From assembly GCA_027080405.1 (NCBI GenBank), contig JALWSL010000309.1:1-23234 (forward strand): a stretch of DNA of 23,234 nt, in the 5' to 3' direction. Shown here piece after piece: positions 7,683 to 15,961 of this stretch; the stretch's first letter is position 1; every line of letters starts with the position of its first letter. A program made the translations under genes and the position numbers. The notes beneath the pieces were generated by a model. The model did no database searches. It saw only the letters and a list, made by a program, of their open reading frames with translations, and had not been told where the DNA came from. This DNA comes from Planctomycetaceae bacterium (GTDB taxonomy: Bacteria > Planctomycetota > Planctomycetia > Planctomycetales > Planctomycetaceae).

Positions 7683-8645
7683 ATGAAGCCGTTGGTTTCG
7701 ATCGGGATGACAGTCTACAATGCCGGGCCGTTTCTGCGGGAAACGCTCGACTCATTGCTGGTACAGGATTACCCGAATATTGAACTGGTTATTTCCGACA
7801 ATGCCTCGACCGATGGTTCTTCGGAAATATGTCAGCAGTACGCCGAAAGAGATTCCCGAATTCGGTATTTTCGCAATGATGAGAATCTTGGAGCCGTTAA
7901 AAACTGGAACTTGGCGCTTTCCCATTCCCAAGGCGAATATTTCATGTGGGCAGCAGACCACGATTTATGGCAGCCGGAATATATCAGCCATGCCGTTGAA
8001 ATTCTTGAATCAGACAGCGAAGTCGTTCTTGTCTATTCCCGCTGTCGGATGATCGATGCAGAAGGAAAAACGTTGGAACATGTTGATGACAAGCTCGAAA
8101 CACGCGGGAAAACTCAAGTGAACCGCTATCGGCATGTTCTTTGGAATTTGAAGCGTTGCCACATGATCCACGGAGTGATGCGCACCGGGGCACTGAAAAC
8201 ATTGGGGGGATTCCCGAATACATGGGCAATGGATATTGCGCTGTTGGGGGCGTTGTCCGTTGTTGGGAGTTTTGCGAGATTGGATGAAGAGTTTTATTTG
8301 CGCCGTGAAAACAGAACAGGGGCGGGGCAGGGCGATGGCTCTGCTTCACGCGAGTTCCACTTGTCCCAATTGGATCCTGCCAAGGCGGAAATTCGCCAGC
8401 AACTCTCTCGACCATCCCTGTTCCGCGGTACCCGTAATGCCCAACTGGCATTACTAAAAAAAACATCCGTTTCGATGACAACGCGGGCCAAATTGATCTT
8501 GATGACAATGCACTGTTACTGGTGCAGGCATCGGGTCGGATTTCTGGGAACAGAACGACTCTCAAAACTGCTTCCTCGTTCAGTTCGACACTATATTCTT
8601 GGTTCTTGCTATCTGTTACATAAGCCGGCTTCTTTGAGTAAATAG
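7683..8645 (+). CDS. glycosyltransferase family 2 (first of three)
   Basis: GT-A-fold inverting glycosyltransferase that transfers a sugar from a nucleotide donor to a growing lipid-linked chain at the cytoplasmic face. Seen: SIGMTVYNAGPFLRETLDSL at the N-terminus, VISDNASTDGS near 36-46 (nucleotide-binding Asp) and FMWAADHDLW near 88-96, where DHD takes the place of the usual DxD metal site. The C-terminal third is basic and may lie against the membrane. Length is 320 residues. The ATG follows the preceding TAA without a gap. Donor and acceptor are not predictable. Confidence 0.9.
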   Translation: MKPLVSIGMTVYNAGPFLRETLDSLLVQDYPNIELVISDNASTDGSSEICQQYAERDSRIRYFRNDENLGAVKNWNLALSHSQGEYFMWAADHDLWQPEYISHAVEILESDSEVVLVYSRCRMIDAEGKTLEHVDDKLETRGKTQVNRYRHVLWNLKRCHMIHGVMRTGALKTLGGFPNTWAMDIALLGALSVVGSFARLDEEFYLRRENRTGAGQGDGSASREFHLSQLDPAKAEIRQQLSRPSLFRGTRNAQLALLKKTSVSMTTRAKLILMTMHCYWCRHRVGFLGTERLSKLLPRSVRHYILGSCYLLHKPASLSK

Positions 8646-8694
8646 ACGAAATGAAATACTGTCGAACCAGTTTTTCATAATAACATTGTTTTAA

Positions 8695-9624
8695 ATGAAT
8701 TATCAGAATCCCCATTTTAGTATTATTATACCGACCTATAATCGTCCGCAGCTGTTACAGCGTGCGATAAAAAGCGTCCTGACGCAATCATTCGAGAATT
8801 ATGAGATTATCGTAGTGGATGATGGTTCAAACAAGGACATCGCTTCTGTTATCGAAAACTTTTGCGACCATCGAATAATCTACTTTCGGCATGAGCAAAG
8901 CAGAGGGGCTTCTGCTGCCAGGAACACTGGAATCCAAAATGCCCGAGGCACCTGGCTTTCTTTTCTGGATGACGACGATGAATTTCTTCCACACTTTCTA
9001 AGCAAAACTTTTGATCGGTTACAAGCAGCTTCCGAGGAGACCGGTTTTTGCTGGTGTGGAATTCAGCGGGTTTGGGATAGGGAACATGGTGAAGAAATTG
9101 TCGATGAGACGACTTTTCAAGAATACGATCCGAGTGGTGTACAGCCGGAGTTGCAGTATCTTTCAGTCGGCACCAATTACGGGTTAACGGTCAGAAACGC
9201 CTGCTTTCGTGAGATCGGCGGATTTTCTGAAGAGTTGAGTTCTGTCGTGGATACCGATTTACTTTTCCGCTTGGGAAAGAAATACAAATATACAATCGTT
9301 CCTGATGTTTTGGTGAAATATCATTTTCATGCTGGAGAACAACTCACAGACATTTCCATTCAACGTGCTGAATCGCTCGACCGTGTGATTTCAAAGCATC
9401 TTGATGTCTTGCGTAAATCGCCAAGACATCTGCTCAATTTCTATCGTAACTCAGCTGCAATATATTATCAGTTGGGAAATCGCACACGAGGAAGAAAACG
9501 TATTTTCTCAATGCTCAAACTATCCCCGGTCCGTTGGCGAAGTTGGAAAAGTTTGTTTTGTTACGAATTGTTCGGGACAGAGCAGCTTGGTCTGAGAGAA
9601 AAGCTGGGCCTACGGAAACGGTGA
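8695..9624 (+). CDS. glycosyltransferase family 2 (second of three)
   Basis: GT-A glycosyltransferase of 309 residues. Seen: FSIIIPTYNRPQLLQRAIKS at the N-terminus, the IVVDDGS nucleotide-binding loop near 39-45, SRGASAARNTGI near 69-80 and LDDDDEF near 91-97 with the DxD metal site. GGFSEEL and VVDTDLLFRLG further on form the acceptor-side part. It is preceded by a 49-base gap with no recognisable ribosome binding site. Its 5' end looks slightly more AT-rich than the neighbouring genes (about 38% G+C in the first line). Its stop overlaps the GTG start of the third glycosyltransferase. Specificity is unknown. Confidence 0.9.
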   Translation: MNYQNPHFSIIIPTYNRPQLLQRAIKSVLTQSFENYEIIVVDDGSNKDIASVIENFCDHRIIYFRHEQSRGASAARNTGIQNARGTWLSFLDDDDEFLPHFLSKTFDRLQAASEETGFCWCGIQRVWDREHGEEIVDETTFQEYDPSGVQPELQYLSVGTNYGLTVRNACFREIGGFSEELSSVVDTDLLFRLGKKYKYTIVPDVLVKYHFHAGEQLTDISIQRAESLDRVISKHLDVLRKSPRHLLNFYRNSAAIYYQLGNRTRGRKRIFSMLKLSPVRWRSWKSLFCYELFGTEQLGLREKLGLRKR

Positions 9625-10547
9625 CCGATCTCATTATCAGCATTGTGATTCCCACATTCAACAGGGCGGAATTATTGAGACGCTCTCTGGAGTCATTACG
9701 CAAACAGTCTGTATCAGAATTTGAAGTAGTCATTATAGATGATGGTTCAACTGATGGCACAAAACAGATGATTGAATCTTTGGGTGATGACCGCCTGAAA
9801 TACTTCTATCAACCAAACCGGGGGCGATCGGTTGCGAGGAACCGGGGAGTTGAAAAAGCGGACGGGCAATATGTCCTCTTTCTCGACAGTGATGATGAAG
9901 CACGGGAGCAATGGGTTGAATCACTTGCCTCTGCGATCAGACAGTATGATTACCCCGAAGTTGTTTCGTGTGCTGCCCATTGGTATCGCGACCGTCAACT
10001 TTCTCACACAGAAACCCCTCGAAAACAGGGGAAGCTCTATTATGAACAGACAATGTTGATCCGTAGTGGGACTTTCGCCATCAAGCGGGATTGCTTCATG
10101 CGATTGGGTGGATATCGGGCGGGGCTTGAGTTCTGCGAACACACCGAGTTTTCGATTCGTCTGACCGCCTGGGCCGAGAGGCATTCATGGCGATTGATTT
10201 CAATCGATGAGCCTTTGGTGAAAATCAACGATTACGGCGGCACGCTCGCAGGTGATCCACGGCGTTTGGCTCAGGCGATTGATTTGATAACCACAGAACA
10301 TCATCAGCAGTTTCAAAGAGACCCCAAAAAATTGAGCCAGTTCTACAGTATCGGTGGCGTGAACGCAGTTCGCTGCGGGCAGTTGAAGTTGGCCCGCCGG
10401 TTTCTCTGGCAGGCGTGGCGGGCTCATCCCGCTTCGATGAAATCTTTACTGCGCTGGGCTGTCTGTTGCGTTCCGCTGATCGCATCTCAGGTTTGGAATT
10501 TGAATCGTCCTGCTCTGAAAAATGTACCTGTTTCGCAAGGAGATTGA
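9621..10547 (+). CDS. glycosyltransferase family 2 (third of three)
   Basis: GT-A glycosyltransferase of 308 residues. Seen: IISIVIPTFNRAELLRRSLE within the first 25 residues, VIIDDGSTDGT near 37-47, NRGRSVARNRG near 66-76 and the metal-binding LFLDSDDE near 86-93. FEVVIIDDGS strongly resembles the preceding gene, so the two may be old duplicates. The frame is open back to a TTG at 9534, but GTG 9621 gives a normal family N-terminus and a 4-base GTGA overlap with the preceding stop, so I start there. Donor and acceptor are unknown. Confidence 0.9.
   Translation: MTDLIISIVIPTFNRAELLRRSLESLRKQSVSEFEVVIIDDGSTDGTKQMIESLGDDRLKYFYQPNRGRSVARNRGVEKADGQYVLFLDSDDEAREQWVESLASAIRQYDYPEVVSCAAHWYRDRQLSHTETPRKQGKLYYEQTMLIRSGTFAIKRDCFMRLGGYRAGLEFCEHTEFSIRLTAWAERHSWRLISIDEPLVKINDYGGTLAGDPRRLAQAIDLITTEHHQQFQRDPKKLSQFYSIGGVNAVRCGQLKLARRFLWQAWRAHPASMKSLLRWAVCCVPLIASQVWNLNRPALKNVPVSQGD
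10537..10542 (+). promoter_or_regulatory. strong ribosome binding site of the HTTM gene
   Basis: AAGGAG lies 8 bases before ATG 10551. It is the closest match to the consensus in the window and shows that the host uses standard anti-Shine-Dalgarno pairing. Confidence 0.6.
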
Positions 10548-10550
10548 GAT

Positions 10551-12248
10551 ATGTCAATTCTATCAAAAATAACTCCTGAAAAAATCCGCAAGTTTTTGAC
10601 CGCCGCTTTTATCGTCGGCCTCCTGGCCTGGGTAATGATCGGTGTTTGGGTTGGCCCCTATATTGTCAGGCAGGCGCACGCGGGGACCGGGTTCGAGTAC
10701 ATCACCGAAATGATGAAGCATCGCCACGAACATCCAGCGAGTTACTATAACTGGTATTGGTACCGTTTTATGGGAATTGCAGGAGCCTCTTTTATCGGGC
10801 TTTATGCATTTGGGATGCTGCTGACATCCCAAAAGTTTTTTGACCGATGCGTCGGGAAAGCAACGCCTTTGCAACTGGGCGGTATCCGTATGCTCGTTTC
10901 AGCCATTCTTCTGACAAGTATTTTATGGGAAAATGTTCCCAGTTCCGCCCTGTTACCGCGTAGCATGCTTCATGGTGTGGGAGTTCTTTCGCTGTTAATG
11001 AAGATCCCGGGCTTCGAGGCCATGTTGGCCAGTCAATCCGCTCTCCAATATCTGGACTATCTCACCATCGCAACGCTCGTGATGGCAATGGTCGGCCTGT
11101 TTACTCGTGTAACAGTTCCTTTGGGAGCGTTTTTGTATTTGATGATGGCCGGAATATTACGCTCCTATGCGTGGCCCTATCATACTGGCGTGTTGCCAAT
11201 GTATGTTTTGTTTGTGCTCTCTTTCACTCCTTGTGGAGATGCCTGGTCTGTTGACCGCCTGCGGAAAATACGAACTGGCAAACCGGTTCCCGATGTCAAC
11301 ACGGCTACTGTGCGTTATGGATGGGCCCGTTACGCCACCTGGTCCATTTTGGCCATTGCCTACGCGGCGGCTGGCTTAAGCAAAGCCCGAAACGGAGGCC
11401 TGGGCTGGTTGAACCCGAATAATTTCAAGAATATTCTCTTTGGTGGAACCTTGCAGCCAATGGAATTCGATTTCGGACTCTCTCTTTATTTCGAGAATTT
11501 CCCCGATTGGTTTTTCGTTTCTTTGGCTATTGGGGCAATGCTGATGCAAATGAGTTGCATTTTATTGCTGTTTTCCAAATTGGCCCGCCGTATTCTTCCG
11601 CTGGCTATTATCGGTATGCACACGGGAATCTGGTTGCTGCAGAATATTCTGTTTTTCGATGTGCTTATACTACCTCTGATCTTCTATGATTTTTCTCCCT
11701 TGTTGCAAAAAGCGGGCAGTCTGTTTGCATTGCAGGGGGCGAAAGTCCGAATTGCGGCACAGGACATGAAATCATCCTGGTGGGGATGGGGACCGGTGCG
11801 AGCCTGGTTGATTGCACTTTTGCTTCTTTCGACCTGGACGATGAAATATGAATTCTATCCGCTGACTTCCATGCAGATGTTTTCACGACCTACGAATGAA
11901 ACAACGGTCGTGTATTACAAAATTCTTTCCCATCATGCCGATGGTCACACACAGCGGGCACCAATCGAAAAAAGTATTGGTGCGATGTCTGACAGCCGAT
12001 ATCGAGCCGTTCTGAAAATGGCTTTCAAGGAGAGCAGGCAGAAATTATGCCAGGAATTTTTCGACGCGGTCGCCCGCAACTATCACCCTCGGAAAGGGGA
12101 GTCTCCCATCACGGCATTTGAAGTTCAAAAGTGGCGATGGGATTTTACAACACCTTCCCGAAACAGGATTTATGGATCGATGGACGAAAATCGGGTTTAC
12201 CGGGTCGGTGCCCGTTCCATTGCCGACAACAGCGCACATGGAGGCTGA
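10551..12248 (+). CDS. HTTM-domain multi-pass membrane protein
   Basis: Integral membrane protein of 565 residues related to the HTTM domain, the membrane part shared with vitamin K-dependent gamma-carboxylase. Bacterial members mostly lack an assigned reaction. Seen: a hydrophobic segment at about 17-38, then several more between about 75 and 385. The stretch SMLHGVGVLSLL and the segment YHTGVLPMYVLFVLSFTPCG, followed by DAWSVDRL, are typical of HTTM proteins. A last membrane segment lies near 413-428, followed by a soluble C-terminal domain of about 135 residues with MQMFSRPTNETTVVYY. It follows the third glycosyltransferase by 3 bases with a strong ribosome binding site, so it is translated with the glycan genes. 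A role in modifying or transporting a lipid-linked intermediate is possible but not shown. Confidence 0.8.
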   Translation: MSILSKITPEKIRKFLTAAFIVGLLAWVMIGVWVGPYIVRQAHAGTGFEYITEMMKHRHEHPASYYNWYWYRFMGIAGASFIGLYAFGMLLTSQKFFDRCVGKATPLQLGGIRMLVSAILLTSILWENVPSSALLPRSMLHGVGVLSLLMKIPGFEAMLASQSALQYLDYLTIATLVMAMVGLFTRVTVPLGAFLYLMMAGILRSYAWPYHTGVLPMYVLFVLSFTPCGDAWSVDRLRKIRTGKPVPDVNTATVRYGWARYATWSILAIAYAAAGLSKARNGGLGWLNPNNFKNILFGGTLQPMEFDFGLSLYFENFPDWFFVSLAIGAMLMQMSCILLLFSKLARRILPLAIIGMHTGIWLLQNILFFDVLILPLIFYDFSPLLQKAGSLFALQGAKVRIAAQDMKSSWWGWGPVRAWLIALLLLSTWTMKYEFYPLTSMQMFSRPTNETTVVYYKILSHHADGHTQRAPIEKSIGAMSDSRYRAVLKMAFKESRQKLCQEFFDAVARNYHPRKGESPITAFEVQKWRWDFTTPSRNRIYGSMDENRVYRVGARSIADNSAHGG

Positions 12249-12269
12249 AAGACAAACAATACCGTGCAG

Positions 12270-12275
12270 TATAAT
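12270..12275 (+). promoter_or_regulatory. possible internal promoter -10 element
   Basis: TATAAT matches the bacterial -10 consensus and lies 18 bases before the ATG of the GtrB-like gene, in a 45-base gap. No convincing -35 hexamer is seen 15-19 bases upstream and the TG is not at the extended -10 position, so this may be chance. Confidence 0.2.
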
Positions 12276-12293
12276 TATGACAGGTAACAGAGA

Positions 12294-13235
12294 ATGATCG
12301 CCAATCTGAAATCGCCCGTTGCGCTGAAGCAATCTCCCGAGCAGCAGGCTTCCCCTTCCGAGTTCAACTCTCCATTCACGGTGATTGTGCCATGTTATAA
12401 CGAAGTGAAGGCACTTCCCGAAGCGATCCTTGATCTTCGGTCTGTCCTGGCTTCGATTGGAGATTACGAACTGATTGTTGTCAACGATGGTTCGAATGAC
12501 GGAACGTGTGAAAAACTCCAGGAATTGCAAGAGCTTTATCCCGATATCGTCGTGCTGACACATGAATCGAATTCCGGTTACGGGGCCTCGTTAAAGACAG
12601 GCGTTCGGCACGCAAGTCATGAAACGATCCTCATTACCGATGCCGATGGCACGTATCCCCACGAACACATCGTTGAACTGCTCGCCTATGCGGACCAGTA
12701 CGATATGGTCGTCGGCTCGCGAACTGGTAAGAATGTGGAGTATTCAAACATTCGCAAAATTCCGAAATATTTCCTCAGGCATTATGCCTCCTGGATCGCA
12801 GGGCGGAACATTCCTGATTTGAATTCCGGCTTGCGTGTCTTCAAGCGATCCCTGGCGGAAAAGTTTTTGAGCGTCCTGCCCGATGGATTCAGCTTCACCA
12901 GCACAATCACGCTAGCGCACATGACCAATAAATATAGTGTGAAATATGTGCCGATCGGTTATACGAGACGAATCGGGAAATCAAAAATTCAACCCATTCG
13001 CGATACCTTGCGATTCTTCCAACTGGTAATGCGACTTGGTGTTTATTTCGCTCCGCTGAAGGTATTCGGTCCCTTTGCTGCAATTCAGATGGTCGCCTTT
13101 GCGGTTTCCATTGGCTACGACATTTTCGTACTGGGCGATATCACTGATAAATCCGTCATGCTGTTGATGTTCGCCATGAACACCACATTCTTTGCCCTGA
13201 TCGCTGACATGATCGACAAAAGGAGCGGTAACTGA
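12294..13235 (+). CDS. GtrB/DPM1-like polyprenyl-phosphate glycosyltransferase (GT2)
   Basis: Likely transfers a sugar from a nucleotide donor to undecaprenyl phosphate, giving a lipid-linked donor for use outside the cytoplasm. Seen: FTVIVPCYNEVKALPEAI near 28-45, LIVVNDGSNDGT near 60-71, SGYGASLKTGVRHA near 94-107, the metal site DADGTYP at 116-122, VVGSRTG, and the DLNSGLRVFKR segment typical of dolichyl/polyprenyl-phosphate transferases. Two hydrophobic segments near 255-275 and 283-303 anchor the C-terminus, as in GtrB. Length 313 fits. It is followed by a methyltransferase and a GtrA::GT-C fusion, so the three probably form one unit. The sugar is unknown. Confidence 0.9.
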   Translation: MIANLKSPVALKQSPEQQASPSEFNSPFTVIVPCYNEVKALPEAILDLRSVLASIGDYELIVVNDGSNDGTCEKLQELQELYPDIVVLTHESNSGYGASLKTGVRHASHETILITDADGTYPHEHIVELLAYADQYDMVVGSRTGKNVEYSNIRKIPKYFLRHYASWIAGRNIPDLNSGLRVFKRSLAEKFLSVLPDGFSFTSTITLAHMTNKYSVKYVPIGYTRRIGKSKIQPIRDTLRFFQLVMRLGVYFAPLKVFGPFAAIQMVAFAVSIGYDIFVLGDITDKSVMLLMFAMNTTFFALIADMIDKRSGN

Positions 13236-14041
13236 TGGAAGCCCCCAACACGGCAACCGGTTCTGCAATACTGGATTCGAACATCCCATCGCAAATTGTT
13301 GAGAGTAAGCTCCCCTTTGAACAGGAACATCTCGATGCCCTTTCGAGAATGCAATCATTAACCCCTTATTACCAATGGTCGGTTGAATTGATTGCCCCCT
13401 GGATCGGAAAACGTGTTCTCGATGCCGGTTGTGGAATTGGCAATGCGACTGAACACCTCAAGGAATTGGCCGAGTATGTCCTGGCGGCTGATTTAAGTCC
13501 CAAAAACCTGGAAGTGTTGAAGAAGCGGTTTGCTGAGGACGGAAATGTCGAACCTGCTCAGCTTGATCTCGATAAAGATATCCGGGAAATTACCAGCAGA
13601 GAGATTGATACGATCGTCTGCCTGGATGTGTTAGAGCATGTCGAAGATGACTGTTCTTTGCTGGCACGATTCAACGAGATGCTGCAACCGGACGGTCACT
13701 TACTGATTAAAGTTCCTGCGGGGCGCTGGTTATTTGGCAGCATAGATGAAGCATCGGGTCATTTTCGCCGTTATACCAAATCGGAATTGCGCCAAAAGGC
13801 AGAGCAGACCGGATGGGAAGTTGTCAAACTGCATTATATGAATATCTTTGGCGTGCTCCCCTATTTCCTGAAAAGCCGCATTTTGAAAAAGCAGGCCAAT
13901 TTCTCGCGGACAATGTCTCGAAAGCAACTGGAGCGGATTCGAAAAATGCTTCCCATTCTGAAACGGATTGATCGTTTTGTTGGTCCTCCATTGGGACAAT
14001 CGCTGGTGCTGGTGGCTCGCAAATCTCGAAGAGAAAAGTAG
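13235..14041 (+). CDS. class I SAM-dependent methyltransferase
   Basis: Small-molecule methyltransferase of the UbiE/Methyltransf_11-like group, 268 residues, cytoplasmic. Seen: the SAM-binding VLDAGCGIGNATEHL near 61-75, AADLSP at motif II, and the post-motif segment TIVCLDVLEHVEDD near 128-141. HLLIKVPAGRWLFGSID and SGHFRRYTKSEL follow and are common in lipid- or sugar-associated family members. The ATG overlaps the GtrB-like gene stop by one base (TGATG) and AGGAG lies 9 bases upstream, so translation is coupled. Placed between GtrB and GtrA::GT-C, it may methylate the transferred sugar or the lipid-linked intermediate. The target cannot be read from sequence. Confidence 0.88.
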   Translation: MEAPNTATGSAILDSNIPSQIVESKLPFEQEHLDALSRMQSLTPYYQWSVELIAPWIGKRVLDAGCGIGNATEHLKELAEYVLAADLSPKNLEVLKKRFAEDGNVEPAQLDLDKDIREITSREIDTIVCLDVLEHVEDDCSLLARFNEMLQPDGHLLIKVPAGRWLFGSIDEASGHFRRYTKSELRQKAEQTGWEVVKLHYMNIFGVLPYFLKSRILKKQANFSRTMSRKQLERIRKMLPILKRIDRFVGPPLGQSLVLVARKSRREK

Positions 14042-14056
14042 CAGAGCGGATTATTG

Positions 14057-15958
14057 ATGTCAGGTGTCAAACAGATACAACACTCGACAGTATTATCGAT
14101 GCCCGATCGTTTCGGGGCACAATCCATGCGCTATGCGCTCTTGGCTGTTCTGAGCTTTTCTGTCAATATTGGCCTGGCATTTGGGTTGAATTATGCGGGA
14201 CTGACTGAACAGTGGGCATTTCTTGTCGCTTTAGTCACTGTATTCATGATGAACTTTTGTGGCTTTCGCTGGTTCGTTTTTCGGACAACGCGATCTCCGC
14301 TCGGAACACAGTTCCTTCACTACACAATGACCAACGGAGCATTTCGGCTGCTGGAATATGGAGCCTTTACCCTGTTGGGTTTGGCACGGACAGTCAGTTA
14401 TCAATGGCGAGTGTTGGCTGTCTTGCTTGGTTCGTTCGTGATCAAGTTTTTTGTGTATCGATTCGTTGTATTCCGTGCTGCAAAGTCTGCAACAGAATCG
14501 TTATTGCAGGATGAGAGAAAGCAGGGTGACACAAAACGTCCCACTATTTCTTCCCAATGCGAAAACAGTCATCAATGGAGTAACCGGGCGGTTGCATGTA
14601 CGATGGGGCTTCTGGTCGCAGAACTGTTGAAGATTACCCTGTTTGTGGTCGTGATTGGGCCTCAGGAATTGCGGAAAGATTCTCTGGGCTATTGGAACCT
14701 GGGTCGCGAAGTCGCCCAGGGTGATCTATTCTTTACCGGAAGCGCCTCGACGTTTCGGCCCCCTGGTTATCCCTGGTTTCTGGGAGCGATTCAGACAATC
14801 TCGGGCGGCGAAAGTACGACGCTTGCAGTAAGTATTCAGGGAGGGATAATTTTTCTGACGACATTGCTAACCGGATATATTTGCTGGTTGCTGACGAAAT
14901 CCCCCTGGGCAGTGGTGGCTTCGTTATTGGCATCGCTGCTTTGTATTGATCGAACCTGGTACGCCACAGCGATGATGTCGGAAACATTGTTTATATTCCT
15001 GATGTCAGTTCATGTGGCATTATGGATACGTTGGGCAATATCTCCCACCTGGCACGCCGCACTGTTGGCAGCGATTCCGCTTGCCTTAACCGTTTTGACG
15101 AAATCAGTCGCCCAGTATTACGCAACTGCTTCTGTTGTAGCAATGTTGATTCGTGGTTCGTCAGGCTTTACCTGGAAGAATCGTTTAGCTCACGCGGTTG
15201 TCGCTCTGGGGACAGTCATTTTGTTGCTGGCCCCGTGGTATGCAAGGAATTATCAATTGATTGGAAAACCTGTTCTTGCAACAGCCTCGGGTCGTAGTTT
15301 ATGGCTTTCTGCTTTCAAGAAAAACTGTGGAAGTCTTCCGCTACCCGCAAATGAAAAAAATCGGGAACTAAAAGCGAAACTGCATGATAAACAAATTGAT
15401 TACCGGGATACCTGGGCGGTTTATGGAACCCTTCGGGCAGAGGGACACTCTGAACAGACAGTTGATAGCTGGATGAAAAAGACGGCAGTTCAGGCGATTC
15501 GCAGCAATCCGGTGACATTTGCCCGTTCTGTGTTTGAGCGCTTTGGACAATTCTGGATTGTCACGCAGATACAGGACCGTGGCCAATTGCGCTACAAGCA
15601 GGCTCCACGCTCAGCCGGAGAATATGCAAAAATGATCTACCGTTGGTTATCTATCCATCTGTTACCGATTATTTATGCCGCGCTGGCATTACTTGCTGCC
15701 GGCGGATTCGTTCTCTATGGGTGGAAACAGTCATTGCAGATCGGTTTATTCTGTCTGGGAACGATGTTTTATTTCGCGTTGGTTTCTTCAATCGGGGCGC
15801 AGCCGTCCTATCGCTATCACATGATATTGGAACCACTTCTGATATGTGGTGCCGTGGTTGCGTTCTACCTGGTCTGTGCAAGACAGATAGACGCTGTCTG
15901 CGATTCTTCAGTCGTATCGCCAACGCATCCATTGGCCTGTAACGCGGCCAGCCAGTAG
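14057..15958 (+). CDS. GtrA-like flippase domain fused to a GT-C glycosyltransferase
   Basis: Two-domain membrane protein of 633 residues. Residues about 20-140 form a GtrA-like unit: four hydrophobic segments with FMMNFCGFRWFVFR and FVIKFFVYRFVVFR, the paired aromatic/basic ends of that family. GtrA is thought to flip undecaprenyl-phosphate-linked sugar. A polar linker (about 140-175) leads to a GT-C domain with many membrane segments, the RKDSLGYWNLGREV segment near 215 in place of the usual acidic motif, and the FRPPGYPWFLG motif found in PMT/ArnT/RgtA-like enzymes. The domain ends near 615. The GT-C part probably uses the lipid-linked donor made by the GtrB-like protein. ATG 14057 is preferred over TTG 14054, with GCGGA 6 bases upstream. 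The two functions normally sit in separate proteins. Confidence 0.85.
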   Translation: MSGVKQIQHSTVLSMPDRFGAQSMRYALLAVLSFSVNIGLAFGLNYAGLTEQWAFLVALVTVFMMNFCGFRWFVFRTTRSPLGTQFLHYTMTNGAFRLLEYGAFTLLGLARTVSYQWRVLAVLLGSFVIKFFVYRFVVFRAAKSATESLLQDERKQGDTKRPTISSQCENSHQWSNRAVACTMGLLVAELLKITLFVVVIGPQELRKDSLGYWNLGREVAQGDLFFTGSASTFRPPGYPWFLGAIQTISGGESTTLAVSIQGGIIFLTTLLTGYICWLLTKSPWAVVASLLASLLCIDRTWYATAMMSETLFIFLMSVHVALWIRWAISPTWHAALLAAIPLALTVLTKSVAQYYATASVVAMLIRGSSGFTWKNRLAHAVVALGTVILLLAPWYARNYQLIGKPVLATASGRSLWLSAFKKNCGSLPLPANEKNRELKAKLHDKQIDYRDTWAVYGTLRAEGHSEQTVDSWMKKTAVQAIRSNPVTFARSVFERFGQFWIVTQIQDRGQLRYKQAPRSAGEYAKMIYRWLSIHLLPIIYAALALLAAGGFVLYGWKQSLQIGLFCLGTMFYFALVSSIGAQPSYRYHMILEPLLICGAVVAFYLVCARQIDAVCDSSVVSPTHPLACNAASQ

Positions 15959-15961
15959 AAA

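Noticed and set aside
7984..8715. Open frame on the - strand (243 codons) opposite the first GT2
   Set aside because: It is a shadow of the real gene, without recognisable domains.
9534..9620. N-terminal extension of the third GT2, overlapping the second by 91 bases
   Set aside because: The added residues do not fit the family, and GTG 9621 gives a normal N-terminus and a 4-base overlap.
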